Of a stretch of 50,312 bases of DNA, positions 41,209-50,312 are shown piece by piece. A model generated the notes under the pieces. That model was not told the origin of the DNA and did not search any database. It saw only the letters and a program-made list of their open reading frames with translations. Every line of letters starts with the position of its first letter. The stretch's first letter is position 1. The position numbers and the translations under genes are program-made. This stretch comes from Phocaeicola plebeius DSM 17135. Lineage in GTDB: Bacteria > Bacteroidota > Bacteroidia > Bacteroidales > Bacteroidaceae. The stretch covers positions 1-50,312 of the forward strand of contig NZ_DS990120.2 of assembly GCF_000187895.1 (NCBI RefSeq), read 5' to 3'.

Positions 41209-41637
41209 TCAATCTATCCTATCTAATTCTATTATAGCTACTTTCTCTTTATCTGGACTTGCTTCATTTTGTATAAGAGTTATATGTTTTTGGGTATAGC
41301 TTTTAATAACCCAAGGAGCACCACCTAAATATAAAGCATTGCTATTAAATATGATATATTTTCCTTCTATTTTGTAAGTAATATCAATTTCATCGTAACT
41401 TTCCCAATTTACTTTCCCCGATTGAGTATCTATAAATTGCATACCTACTCCCATATTGGGAACTACCCAAGCATCACAACGACCTGTACCACGCCATGAG
41501 GTTTGATATAGTTTTTGGGGAGTAAGTTCTCCTATTTGTACCTCTGGATTTTTATCATCACAACTTGTAAAACTTATGTTTACTAAAAATAATGCCCAAA
41601 GCATTAATAAGCAAGATTGTTTAAAATAATGTACCAT
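41209..41637 (-). CDS. Small lipoprotein at the end of the MACPF operon
   Basis: 142 residues; lipobox S-F-T-S-C (Cys26). The mature part is beta-rich with a lipocalin-like look (W-R-G-T-G-R, I-D-I-T-Y-K-I-E-G-K-Y). It lies 43 bp downstream of the MACPF gene in the same operon. A small anchored protein encoded beside a pore-forming toxin is a natural candidate for self-protection, but this is inference only. Confidence 0.65.
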   Translation of the reverse strand: MVHYFKQSCLLMLWALFLVNISFTSCDDKNPEVQIGELTPQKLYQTSWRGTGRCDAWVVPNMGVGMQFIDTQSGKVNWESYDEIDITYKIEGKYIIFNSNALYLGGAPWVIKSYTQKHITLIQNEASPDKEKVAIIELDRID

Positions 41638-41680
41638 GTATTAAAATAGATTATATTAATATAAATACCAGACTTCAAAA

Positions 41681-43360
41681 TTACAATCCTATAATTGTGT
41701 ATAGATTTGCTAATGTTGCTATTGAAATCTGTTTTTCTACTAAATTAGAAGCCCATGAACTAAGACCATATACTTCCAGCAAACTCTCATCTCTTTCATC
41801 TGCAAAAAATGAAAAACAGAGTTTGGTAGTTGGGTCGTATAAATATTCCATATTAGTTGCCTCATGATAGTACTTACAGAAACCTTTTTCATTGAAGTTC
41901 TCCAAAACCATACATAGCGGAGAACGCATTTGAGGATTAATACGCTTTCTAGTATTATAACTTATCTGAATATCAGAGCTGAAATACCTTGATATTTCTG
42001 CCGATATAATTTGGGCTTTTTTGATAAAAACATTATCATCTTCATTTTGCCTTAATTCCGCATCCGTAGCATTACTTTTACTCAATACTATTTGGTCACC
42101 CTGTCTTGTTGTTAACACAGCAGCTACATCATATAAACTTTCTCCCGAAGCAGATGTCTTTGTCAATACTCTTGCAATCGTAATAGACGGAGTATAAAGT
42201 CTTGTAACAGGAAGAAGAATTTCCTTAGAAGTATCATCAAAACGTCTTTGAAAGTTTCTTTCCAGTACAAAATCCGACATTGGATATAATCCTTCTTCTA
42301 TTAAATCAATCACTGTATGATTTTTTGAATCATTTAATGATTTTCTCCAAGATTGCAAGTTTATATTTATGTCTTTAAGTGCCATTGTAGTATTCACTAC
42401 ACCTGTTTCATCTTGAATACCACCCAATGTTTTTACACGTATAAATATATCTTGTCTTTTGTAAACTGTAGAATCAAAAGTACCATCCTTTCCATTAAAT
42501 CCGAACGACCCATTAAGTGAATCACCTTTATATACAAGTGAAGCATTAATATTTTTCTCTAAGGATTTAGTTTTCTGTTCAACATTCGTATTTGAATCCG
42601 CATTACCCATATATTGCGCAAAAGCTCTTCCACCTGTATAATAACCAACAACAACAAAATCTCCATATGAATCAATGATAGATGATATAGGAGAGGTATA
42701 TAAATTATTAATAAAAGACCTTCTTAAAAACTGCCTTGCAAACACTTTATTAGAACCATTGGAACTTAACAAGGTAAATTTGCCATGAGCAAACAATATA
42801 TTCATTTCCCCATAAGCTTGTTCTTTTGATTCATTAATAAAAGTTCTAAATGTTTCGGTTGTCGTTTTCTTTTTCCCTATAGAAAAAAATCCTAGATTTA
42901 AAGAAAATCCACTTTTCACAGTTTTACTTATTGATGAAAAATGCGTATAATTATTAAAATCATAATAAGCAAACGATGACTGGTCGTTCCAGTTAGGATA
43001 ATTTTCATCAATATATGATTCATCATATTCTTTTAGAGATTCAATATCAAGTATGGAATGCGTAAAGTTATCAAAATCACTTGGTATATAATTCCCCTTA
43101 AGCAATTTATAACCATAACCTAGATATTTATCAGTTCCCCCAATCATCTCACCACTTCTTGTCAACTCTTCATCAAAAGAAGGTTGTCCTGTAATAACAT
43201 CTGGAAGAGATGGATTACGTTCTTGAAGAATCACATCATCACATGAATAATCAGTTTCAACCACTGTATTTTGCTGTGCGCATAAGTTCAAATCCTCTGA
43301 ACAAGCTATAAACAATGGAGCTATAACAGATAAAATTATTATATATAATATTGATTTCAT
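41681..43360 (-). CDS. MACPF-domain lipoprotein, BSAP-like putative pore-forming toxin
   Basis: 559 residues; lipobox L-F-I-A-C (Cys20). The MACPF signature is S-Y-G-D-F-V-V-V-G-Y-Y-T-G-G (about 231-244), with preceding helical cluster (130-220) and G-Y-G-Y near 81. Bacteroidales secreted antimicrobial proteins (BSAPs) are MACPF proteins that kill related strains; this protein shares domain and lineage, but target and activity cannot be read here. It sits between two other lipoprotein genes in one operon (9 bp upstream, 43 bp downstream). Confidence 0.8.
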   Translation of the reverse strand: MKSILYIIILSVIAPLFIACSEDLNLCAQQNTVVETDYSCDDVILQERNPSLPDVITGQPSFDEELTRSGEMIGGTDKYLGYGYKLLKGNYIPSDFDNFTHSILDIESLKEYDESYIDENYPNWNDQSSFAYYDFNNYTHFSSISKTVKSGFSLNLGFFSIGKKKTTTETFRTFINESKEQAYGEMNILFAHGKFTLLSSNGSNKVFARQFLRRSFINNLYTSPISSIIDSYGDFVVVGYYTGGRAFAQYMGNADSNTNVEQKTKSLEKNINASLVYKGDSLNGSFGFNGKDGTFDSTVYKRQDIFIRVKTLGGIQDETGVVNTTMALKDININLQSWRKSLNDSKNHTVIDLIEEGLYPMSDFVLERNFQRRFDDTSKEILLPVTRLYTPSITIARVLTKTSASGESLYDVAAVLTTRQGDQIVLSKSNATDAELRQNEDDNVFIKKAQIISAEISRYFSSDIQISYNTRKRINPQMRSPLCMVLENFNEKGFCKYYHEATNMEYLYDPTTKLCFSFFADERDESLLEVYGLSSWASNLVEKQISIATLANLYTIIGL

Positions 43361-43369
43361 AATCTTTTC

Positions 43370-44692
43370 TTATTGCAGATTATTATTAGATAAACTTTTC
43401 ATATATTCTTCTAAAGGAATTGTTACTATTTCGTCTGGTTTTGCCTTTGATGTAGTATTTATTATTCCATACCAAGAACCTTTAAATTTAACTTCTCTAT
43501 CATTAGCCTCATTTCCATTACGATAAGTCATAGTAATAGTATAGTCAGCCTTTACACTATATTTCTTTAAATAAGTCGTTACTTTAATTAAAGATGGCTC
43601 ATCAACTTCTACCGGAATAGTCACCGATAATGTTTTAGGTATCTCATACGTTGTGGAAGTATAAGGAGCTCTAGGCAAAAATATTGTTGAATCAGGCATT
43701 TCCCCACTACTAAAATTGCCAGGGGCAATAAATTGCCCGGCTATTATTGCAGGACGTAAAAACATTTGTTTTTCATTTGCCATTGGAATTTTCAAAGCTC
43801 CTTTTTCTGTATAACAAGAAGTATCTTTTACATCTTTTTTTGCATAAATTGTAATATTTGATGGTCCAGCAACTGCTCCTGTCTGACCATTTGAATACAC
43901 AACAACAGGGTCTAATTCCGTCACTACAGCTTTAGGTTCAAATGCTATTTCTTTTACTTTAAATTTATCCTGAAACTCTAATAGAAACTCTTGCTGTGGT
44001 TGCTTATTATATTTTGCATACCCTACCTGCCCATTACTCTTTACTTCTATAGAATAATTAAACACACTCCAAGGATTATTGGGGTCTGCCGTTCCTAAAT
44101 ATGTCTGATTTTCAATATTAAAATATCCTTTATATGTTGATGGTATAAGGTCCCAACTTCCAGAACTTATATCTTCCGAGTCCCAAACAAAAACAAGTTT
44201 ATTGTTTGGGTCATTGTTATATTGACCACAAACCAATGGCTTATTATAAGACTTTGAATAAATCAAATATGGTATTCCACTACTAGGTGGCAAAATCTTT
44301 AAATAGAATTTTGAAGAACTATAAGCTGAAAGTATCAATTCTTTTCTCATTCCTTGAGTAGAAAGATAAGGCTGTCCAACCACTCCACCTCCTCTGACTT
44401 TCAACGCAAAAGGAAGCTCTCTAACAGCATACATATTTGATGAATAAAATTCATCTGTCTCAGGATAATAAGAATAAGATTTCGTTTCTGGCTTTTTTTT
44501 AAACTCATCTATATTAGAAAACAGACTCACAGAGTCAGCAACAGAGATAGCTCTTGACTGGATTGAACTTTCTGATGTTTCCGAAAAATCATATAAAAGT
44601 TCAGAACTTTTTTCACAAGAGACAAGACCAATAGTCATTGCTCCTACCAATAATTGACTTACGCCCCAAAAAGAATAGAATTTTTTTTTCAT
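43370..44692 (-). CDS. Lipoprotein upstream of the MACPF gene (complete copy)
   Basis: 440 residues; lipobox I-G-L-V-S-C (Cys26). The middle (about 105-220) has Y-L-I-Y-S-K-S-Y-N-K-P-L-V and Y-F-N-I-E-N-Q-T-Y-L-G, reminiscent of beta-trefoil-like lectin modules. A second beta-rich domain follows. First gene of the operon; its stop is 9 bp before the MACPF start. It may be a partner subunit or binding component of the toxin. The N-terminal part also appears at 1-748. Confidence 0.7.
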   Translation of the reverse strand: MKKKFYSFWGVSQLLVGAMTIGLVSCEKSSELLYDFSETSESSIQSRAISVADSVSLFSNIDEFKKKPETKSYSYYPETDEFYSSNMYAVRELPFALKVRGGGVVGQPYLSTQGMRKELILSAYSSSKFYLKILPPSSGIPYLIYSKSYNKPLVCGQYNNDPNNKLVFVWDSEDISSGSWDLIPSTYKGYFNIENQTYLGTADPNNPWSVFNYSIEVKSNGQVGYAKYNKQPQQEFLLEFQDKFKVKEIAFEPKAVVTELDPVVVYSNGQTGAVAGPSNITIYAKKDVKDTSCYTEKGALKIPMANEKQMFLRPAIIAGQFIAPGNFSSGEMPDSTIFLPRAPYTSTTYEIPKTLSVTIPVEVDEPSLIKVTTYLKKYSVKADYTITMTYRNGNEANDREVKFKGSWYGIINTTSKAKPDEIVTIPLEEYMKSLSNNNLQ

Positions 44693-44840
44693 AAATATAG
44701 TTTTAAAATTATGTCCTTAGAAACAAATACACAATAGAGTTCACGTAGATTTACTTTCTGACGCACGCGAATACGCCACATATACAAAAGGACGAAGAGA
44801 AAACAAATCCATGATGCCAAAAACTTTTAGGTAAATATAT

Positions 44841-44877
44841 AAATAGCTCTTACAGCATATTACGTTAAGAGCTATTT
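44841..44877. terminator. Stem-loop terminator (second pass)
   Basis: Same stem-loop as at 897-933, separating the two minus-strand lipoprotein transcripts. The interval 44693-44903 otherwise holds only the degenerate repeat end at 44777-44834. Confidence 0.7.
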
Positions 44878-44903
44878 ATCCCAAAAAGTCAGTTATATTT
44901 TAC

Positions 44904-45902
44904 TTAATTTCCCGAAAGACTTAGCCAAAGACGAACTGTTCTTTTAGCCTTATTCTGTTCTCCTTCTAGAATCTTTGCATCACCTTTCTTATAGCTTATT
45001 TTTAATTGAGAATCAGTCTGTATAGCATCATATAGAGGAAGCAAAAAGAAATTATCTTCATCTAAAAGTTTTTCCATTATTAACGGAATAATATTTTTAC
45101 CCATCGCTTGCATTTCTTTAAACTGTGGTAATGTTGTATAAGCGAGAGTACTTGAACTATATTTAGTTTGTGGATTTATTGAAATTTCTTCGTTCCATGA
45201 ATTAAACAAATCGTTAAACTTAGTCTTTACCTCACAATTAATATTTGCAGCTTTATCAATGACAGCTTGTTTTTCTGCATCAGAAAGTTCAATATCTTCT
45301 TGTGCTATCTGTTTTGCAAGTTCCTTTATCTCCGACATATCAGTCTTTGTTCTACTCTCGATAAAAGAAACCAAAATTCTACCATACAAAGTGCCAGATA
45401 GCTCACTCCTTTTATGGGTAATACGCAAATAACGCCCAAGTTTTGACTCCCAAGTACCGCTACTATATACAACACTTCCATGAGTCATATCTATACTACT
45501 TGTTCCCCAACCATCAACAGTAGCATTGCTACCTTCTGTACTAGTCTGTTCATAATTACAAGACGAACCATATAAAGTTTTAGCATTTTTATACTGTTCT
45601 ATAAAATCATTGTAAAAAGATTCTGGGTCAATCCATTTGTTAGTTATCCCCATAGAATAAGCAATACAATTATATGTACCTGTTGCTTCTCCTGTTACAG
45701 AAATATTATTTACATCTAAATTTGGGAAATCCTTTTTAAGATTATCCTTTTCCGCTTGTGTAGGAACCCTTCTCATAGAAGCAGCTCTAGTAGTAAGTTC
45801 GTTTGGATTGGCATTATCCTCCACAGAACCAATCTCTTCGTTTTGCTGACAAGCAATAAGACTAAAAGAGAAACCTAATAAAATTAAAATTTGTTTTCTC
45901 AT
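44904..45902 (-). CDS. DUF7689-like lipoprotein (second pass over same gene)
   Basis: Identical to 960-1958; same features. Listed because the window contains it twice. Confidence 0.75.
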   Translation of the reverse strand: MRKQILILLGFSFSLIACQQNEEIGSVEDNANPNELTTRAASMRRVPTQAEKDNLKKDFPNLDVNNISVTGEATGTYNCIAYSMGITNKWIDPESFYNDFIEQYKNAKTLYGSSCNYEQTSTEGSNATVDGWGTSSIDMTHGSVVYSSGTWESKLGRYLRITHKRSELSGTLYGRILVSFIESRTKTDMSEIKELAKQIAQEDIELSDAEKQAVIDKAANINCEVKTKFNDLFNSWNEEISINPQTKYSSSTLAYTTLPQFKEMQAMGKNIIPLIMEKLLDEDNFFLLPLYDAIQTDSQLKISYKKGDAKILEGEQNKAKRTVRLWLSLSGN

Positions 45903-46070
45903 AAAACGATATTTTTAAGTTAGTAATTATTCAGCAAATGCATTTGCATATCGCAAATATACAATACAAATTGTATATAATATAAGAATTATATTGTTTT
46001 TTCCACTGTTAATGCTTAAAAACATAATATATTTGCTATTTTTGCAATATACAATCTAAATTATACTAAT

Positions 46071-47306
46071 ATGGAAAAAACTTATCATTCATTAAAAGAC
46101 TTTGAACTATCCTATGGGAAAAATGCTATTGAGAGAGCAAATGATTTCCAGCAGTACATTGAGCAACTAAATGATTTCGGATGTAAAAGCTATTGGATAA
46201 CTTCACATACAGGTATCGGTTCAACAATGGCAATTGAAGGCTTCAACGAACCTGTTATTGCATTTATTTCTAATGATTATTTAGGTATGTCACAAAGAGA
46301 AGAAACTAAACAAGCAGGTATAGATGCTATAAAAAAATATGGAACAGGTGCTTGCGCTGCACAAGTAATAGGTGGTTATCTCGACATACACCAACAGCTA
46401 GAGAAAGAAATAGCTTCTTTTGTAGGACAAGAAGAAGCTATTTTATTTTCTTCCGGATTTGGAGCAAATGCCGGAATACTAAGAGCCTTATTGGGTCAAA
46501 ATGATATTGCATTGATAGACCCTTATATCCACACAAGCGCAATGGCTGGACTAAAAGGAACAAATATAAAACGAATTGGGCATAACGACCTAGAATATTT
46601 GGAGAAGGTACTAAAAGAAGTCAAAGGGCAATATCAAACTAAACTTGTAATAATAGATGGTGTATATTCCCAGGATGGGGATTTGTCTTTACTTCCGGAA
46701 ATTATTACTCTTTGCAAGACTTATGAAACCATGCTGATGTTAGATGATGCACATGGAATAGGAGTAATGGGAGCCAATGGCAGAGGAACAGCTGAATACT
46801 ATAACTGTTTAGGTCAAATTGATATTATTACTGGCACATTCAGCAAGTCATTTGGTTGCGTAGGGGGATTTGCAGCAGCTTCGAAGAAGATAATACAATA
46901 CTTGAAATTTTATGCGGACAGCAATGTGTTTTCAGCAGCCCCTACCCCACAAGTCACAGCATCCATACTAAAAGCTTTAGAGATTATAAAAAAAGAACCA
47001 CAAATAAGAACCAAACTTTGGGAAAATACGAACTATCTTAGAAAACGGTTGAAAGAAGAAGGGTTCGACATAGGAAAATCTGTTTCCCCTATTTTTCCTA
47101 TTATGATAAGAGATAATAAAAAGGTTTACGAAATTGCTAAAATGTTGCAAGAAAAAGGTATCTTTACAATTGGAATTGTATATCCGGCTGTAAGAACCAA
47201 AGAAGCAAGATTAAGGGTCAGCGTTCTTGCCACGCATAAACTTGAACAATTAGAATCTTTAGTCAATACTCTTAATGATATAAATAAGAACATAAAAATA
47301 AAATAA
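46071..47306 (+). CDS. Alpha-oxoamine synthase (second pass over same gene)
   Basis: Identical to 2127-3362. Upstream palindromes recur at 45934-45947 and 45964-45976. Confidence 0.88.
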   Translation: MEKTYHSLKDFELSYGKNAIERANDFQQYIEQLNDFGCKSYWITSHTGIGSTMAIEGFNEPVIAFISNDYLGMSQREETKQAGIDAIKKYGTGACAAQVIGGYLDIHQQLEKEIASFVGQEEAILFSSGFGANAGILRALLGQNDIALIDPYIHTSAMAGLKGTNIKRIGHNDLEYLEKVLKEVKGQYQTKLVIIDGVYSQDGDLSLLPEIITLCKTYETMLMLDDAHGIGVMGANGRGTAEYYNCLGQIDIITGTFSKSFGCVGGFAAASKKIIQYLKFYADSNVFSAAPTPQVTASILKALEIIKKEPQIRTKLWENTNYLRKRLKEEGFDIGKSVSPIFPIMIRDNKKVYEIAKMLQEKGIFTIGIVYPAVRTKEARLRVSVLATHKLEQLESLVNTLNDINKNIKIK

Positions 47307-47308
47307 TA

Positions 47309-48031
47309 ATGAAAGAAAGGAGAAAGCGAAGAAGTGCCAAAGACATAAAGGAAAGCATTATTAATGCGGCAACCCATTTAATTGAAACTGAAGGATTTTC
47401 TAATCTAACAGTTACAGGTATTATGCGACAAGCTGAAATTGAGCCTGTACAATTCTATAACAGATATGATGATTTGAATAAGTTCATTGACGAGTATGTA
47501 AAAAAATACGACTATTGGTTTAGCGATATTGTAAAATCACAAAAACAATCTAGTAACGATAAAGCACTATATATGAACATTCTTGTAGGTTTATTTCAAT
47601 CTTTATCAGAAAATAAAATCATGCAAGAACTTCTAAAATGGGAACTAGCTAATAACAATGAAACTAGTCAACGTACCGCTCAACTACGGGAATTGCACAC
47701 GTTACCTTTATGCCAAAAATTCTCAAACATATTCTCCAATACAGATATTGACATTGTAACTATATCTGCACTAATAATAGGAGGAATATATTATCTTATT
47801 TTGCATGATAAACTTTCAACTTTCAGTGAAATAGACTTAAAAAAAGAATCTGACAAACAAAAAGTTATTAAGGCTATAAGCAAATTGTCAGACATTTTAT
47901 TTACGTTTATACCTTCTTCTATTACTAAAGAAAATATTGATATTATAATAAAAATGAGAGAAGATAATATTCCTGTAGAAAAAATAGCATATTATACAGG
48001 AATCCCTAAAGAAATTATTGTTTCTATCTAA
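47309..48031 (+). CDS. TetR-type regulator (second pass over same gene)
   Basis: Identical to 3365-4087. In this isomer the next gene downstream is the recombinase, in the same direction, instead of traB in the opposite direction. Confidence 0.8.
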   Translation: MKERRKRRSAKDIKESIINAATHLIETEGFSNLTVTGIMRQAEIEPVQFYNRYDDLNKFIDEYVKKYDYWFSDIVKSQKQSSNDKALYMNILVGLFQSLSENKIMQELLKWELANNNETSQRTAQLRELHTLPLCQKFSNIFSNTDIDIVTISALIIGGIYYLILHDKLSTFSEIDLKKESDKQKVIKAISKLSDILFTFIPSSITKENIDIIIKMREDNIPVEKIAYYTGIPKEIIVSI

Positions 48032-48093
48032 AATATCCGTCCAATGAGGAAAAACCCATTGGACGGGTCTATAGCCTAACCAAAAATCTTTTG

Positions 48094-48125
48094 TTTCACA
48101 AAACGACCCTTTTTCTGTACTTTTG
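48094..48125 (+). promoter_or_regulatory. Recombinase promoter spanning the crossover site (isomer B)
   Basis: TTTC 48094-48097, 20 bp, TACTTTTG 48118-48125. The -33 bases now come from the other flank yet stand at the same distance as in isomer A. A TTTG lies 4 bp further up (48090-48093) at a less favourable spacing of 24. Confidence 0.6.
48104..48121. other. Inversion site at the flipped junction
   Basis: The 18-bp site with the left flank of 4160-4177 and the inner flank of 16250-16267. This junction is direct evidence for inversion. Confidence 0.9.
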
Positions 48126-48221
48126 ATTTATAATAGTACTAGAGGTAATAACAGGGGGGAAAGCCCTAGTTTAAAATAGTTTCGCGAATAGTTGAATTTA
48201 TGAAACTTGGATTTAAATAAA

Positions 48222-48815
48222 ATGGAGATAATAGGCTACGCTCGTGTTTCAACGAGGGAACAGAATTTAGATTTGCAGCTAGATGCTTTAAAAGAAGCCG
48301 GATGCAAACTTATATTTGAGGAAAAAGTATCAGGAGTAAAGGATAGACCCGAATTAGATAAAGCCCTTGCATATTTGCGAGAAGGTGATACTTTTGTTAT
48401 CTGGAAGCTAGATAGATTAGGACGTTCTTTGAAAGATTTAGTTTATATAGTTGATTGTTTGCAGAAAAGAAAAATTGCATTCAAAAGCATAGTTGATGGT
48501 ATTGATACTAATAGTGCTTTAGGAAGATGTCAATTTGGAATTTTTGCTTCATTGGCTGAATATGAACGTGAAATAATAGTAGAACGAACTAGGGCTGGAT
48601 TACAAGCTGCAAAAGAACGAGGGAAACTTACGGGACGACCTATAGGGTTATCGGAAGATGCAAAGAGAAAAGCTATAGCAGCAAAGCGTTTATATGAAAA
48701 TCGGGATTATTCTATAGATGAAATATGTAGAATTTTACACATTGGAAGTAAGGCTACTTTGTATAGGTATTTACGCTATGAAAAAGTAAGATTGATGAAT
48801 AGAAGAAATAAATAG
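48222..48815 (+). CDS. Serine recombinase (isomer B copy)
   Basis: Identical to 15556-16149 but on the other strand and now downstream of the TetR gene and its terminator. ATG chosen as in the first copy. Confidence 0.9.
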   Translation: MEIIGYARVSTREQNLDLQLDALKEAGCKLIFEEKVSGVKDRPELDKALAYLREGDTFVIWKLDRLGRSLKDLVYIVDCLQKRKIAFKSIVDGIDTNSALGRCQFGIFASLAEYEREIIVERTRAGLQAAKERGKLTGRPIGLSEDAKRKAIAAKRLYENRDYSIDEICRILHIGSKATLYRYLRYEKVRLMNRRNK

Positions 48816-49080
48816 GGCGTTACCTTTCAGGTCGGGCTTTTCGCTGCAAGTCCTCGCTACGCTGTGGGCTTTCCGCTGCAATCCCTAACGCATTTTCCCA
48901 CCCACCCTTCTAAGGTATATCCAATGCTTTGCTTTTTTCACCGCTTCTATGAAGCACCTACAAAAGCAAGGCATTGGATATTCGGTTTTATAGACTTCAT
49001 GTTCCCTAAAGGGAATATTCCGTTTATAAAACCTTATCTCTCACCCAAAATATATAAAACTTTAGGGAAAAGATAATACG
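48816..49080. other. Structured non-coding region (isomer B copy)
   Basis: Reverse complement of 15291-15555, with the same hairpins and direct repeats. No gene. Confidence 0.6.
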
Positions 49081-49132
49081 TTAAAAATCAGCCGATTATA
49101 AACTATTTTTAACAAAAATAATTGTCTTATTA

Positions 49133-49164
49133 TTTGCGACATTTATAGAAAATTACTATCTTTG
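49133..49164 (+). promoter_or_regulatory. Promoter of the ardC-like gene (isomer B copy)
   Basis: TTTG 49133-49136, 20 bp, TATCTTTG 49157-49164, as in cassette copy 2. Confidence 0.85.
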
Positions 49165-49240
49165 AGTATTGAAAATAAAGAGATAAATAAACTTTTAAAG
49201 CTGGTTTGGCTGCCAGTATAAAGAACAGCAAACCAAAATT

Positions 49241-50252
49241 ATGAAATCTACTTTTGATAAAAATGCAGAGAAGTTTGTAAACCTTATGGTTGAAAAAATT
49301 GAAAGCTTGTCTATGAATTGGCAAAAACCTTGGTTCTCTAAAGTCAACTCTAAACAGAACTTTTTACCACAAAATTTAACAGGTCGTACTTATAGTGGTG
49401 GAAACGCTTTTTTTACTTTATTTTTTGTGTGAAAAATATAATTATCAAACTCCTGTTTTTTTGACATTCAATCAAGCACGAAACGAAGGTATTAATGTTC
49501 TAAAAGGTGCTGTTGCTTTTCCTGTTTATTATACATTATTTTGTGCTTATCATCGTCAGACAAATGAAAAAATTTCATATGATGAATATAACAAATTATC
49601 AGAAGAAGAACAAAAAGAATACCGTTTAGCAGCTTATACAAAATATTTCCAAGTTTTTAATTTAGACCAAACAAACTTTGCGGAAAAATATCCCAATAGA
49701 TGGGATATATTAAAGGCTAAATTTTCAGGAGAGGAACAGCCACAAGAAGAGAAAGAAATGTATGTAAATCCAATACTTGATGAAATGAATAAGAATCAAA
49801 ATTGGGTATGTCCTATTCAAACGGTTTCTAGTGATAGTGCGTTTTATTCAATATCAAATGATAGCATTACTTTACCTTTAAAGAGCCAATTTAAGGACGG
49901 AGAAAGTTTTTATGGTACAGAATTACATGAAATGGGACATAGTACAGGTGTTAAAAATAGACTAAATCGAAAAGGATTTTATGAAAATGATAAATTCAAT
50001 TATGGGCGTGAAGAACTTGTAGCAGAATTAATATCGGCTTTGTCTGGTGTATATTTGGGTATTTCTGTAACCGTCAGAGAAGAAAATGCGGCTTATTTAA
50101 AATCATGGTGCAAAGCAATAAAAGAAGAACCTAAATTTTTATTTACTGTATTGGCAGATGCTATTAAAGGTAGTAAATTCATAGCCCAGCATCTAAATAT
50201 AAGGCTAGATGTGGAAGAAGTTGAAGAAGAGAAAAATACAAAGGTTGCTTAA
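49241..50252 (+). pseudogene. ardC: ArdC-type gene, frameshifted copy (probable contig-end error)
   Basis: Same as 14121-15131 but with one extra T in a run at 49408-49414, which breaks the frame after about 57 residues; the rest continues in another frame from 49395. The intact copy has six T. Because other single-base differences cluster here near the contig end, a sequencing or assembly error is more likely than a true mutation. Confidence 0.7.
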
Positions 50253-50312
50253 AGGTTCCTTCCCTCCTCTTTGGGGGAGTTCTTTTTTCAAACGCCAAAA
50301 AAGAACCAAAAA

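Larger units (their letters stand above)
43945..48121. repeat. Terminal overlap of circular plasmid, copy 2
   Basis: Same sequence as 1-4177. Here the right end passes through the inversion site into the flipped orientation of the invertible segment. Confidence 0.9.
48104..50312. repeat. Inverted copy of 14059-16267 (isomer B)
   Basis: Reverse complement of 14059-16267, apart from small differences: an extra C in the leader near 49234, a seventh T at 49408-49414, and several changes at 50262-50275. All lie in the last 1.1 kb and look like low-quality contig-end sequence. Confidence 0.88.

Noticed and set aside
41161..41226. 21-codon frame starting M-K-R-E-H-P
   Set aside because: Too short, no neighbour on that strand and it overlaps the end of the lipoprotein gene.
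43945..48121. Genuine 4.2-kb duplication in the genome
   Set aside because: No base differences were seen, and the constant offset ends exactly at an inversion site with an inverted continuation; circular overlap with two isomers is simpler.

Overview
The window reads as a large conjugative plasmid from a gut Bacteroidales (Bacteroides-type) bacterium. The DNA is AT-rich. Promoters fit the Bacteroides form (TTTG, about 20 bp, TAnnTTTG), there are many lipoproteins with Bacteroidetes-style lipoboxes, and the transfer genes follow the TraE-F-G-J-K-M-N-O order of Bacteroidetes conjugative elements. Bases 1-4177 recur at 43945-48121 with a constant offset of 43944. The simplest reading is a circular plasmid of 43,944 bp walked past its own origin, not a true duplication.

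The most interesting point is where the overlap breaks down. After an 18-bp site (CGACCCTTTTTCTGTACT, 4160-4177) the second pass does not continue as the first did. It runs into the reverse complement of 16267-14059. The same 18-bp site lies inverted at 16250-16267, directly beside a serine recombinase gene. The contig therefore appears to hold both isomers of a 12.1-kb invertible segment carrying relaxase, oriT, replication origin, repA, antirestriction gene and recombinase. In isomer A (1-43944), traA and traB point away from the tra operon and no Bacteroides-type promoter is visible in front of it. In isomer B, traB would end about 43 bp before the first tra reading frame, joining mobC-relaxase-traA-traB to traE-traO in one direction. 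I infer a recombinase-controlled switch of conjugation.

Layout of isomer A. 1-4087 (= 43945-48031): the start of a toxin-like lipoprotein operon, a lipoprotein with a possible papain-like Cys/His core, and an alpha-oxoamine synthase plus TetR regulator pair, with palindromic candidate operators between the divergent genes. 4176-7661 (minus): traB, traA, relaxase, mobC. 7684-7762: candidate oriT. 8364-8775: iteron origin. 8775-13093 (minus): repA and a string of small accessory genes. 14121-15131: ArdC-type antirestriction protein. 15556-16149: recombinase. 16295-27329 (plus): type IV secretion / tra operon. 28107-30508: small membrane protein and two overlapping toxin-antitoxin modules. 30555-31220 (minus): M23 peptidoglycan hydrolase. 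31261-38037: DUF3945-type proteins, Toprim protein, second VirB5-like protein, zinc-ribbon protein, HU. 38212-40774: coupling protein and XRE regulator. 41209-44692 (minus): small lipoprotein, MACPF protein and a companion lipoprotein, resembling Bacteroidales secreted antimicrobial (BSAP-like) loci.

Two dispersed repeat systems link the regions. One is a modular element punctuated by GGTATCA, whose first unit is bounded by 14-bp inverted repeats (TTTTCCCTAAAGTT). The other is a nearly identical promoter/leader cassette of about 150 bp in front of three separate transcription units, which suggests co-regulation.
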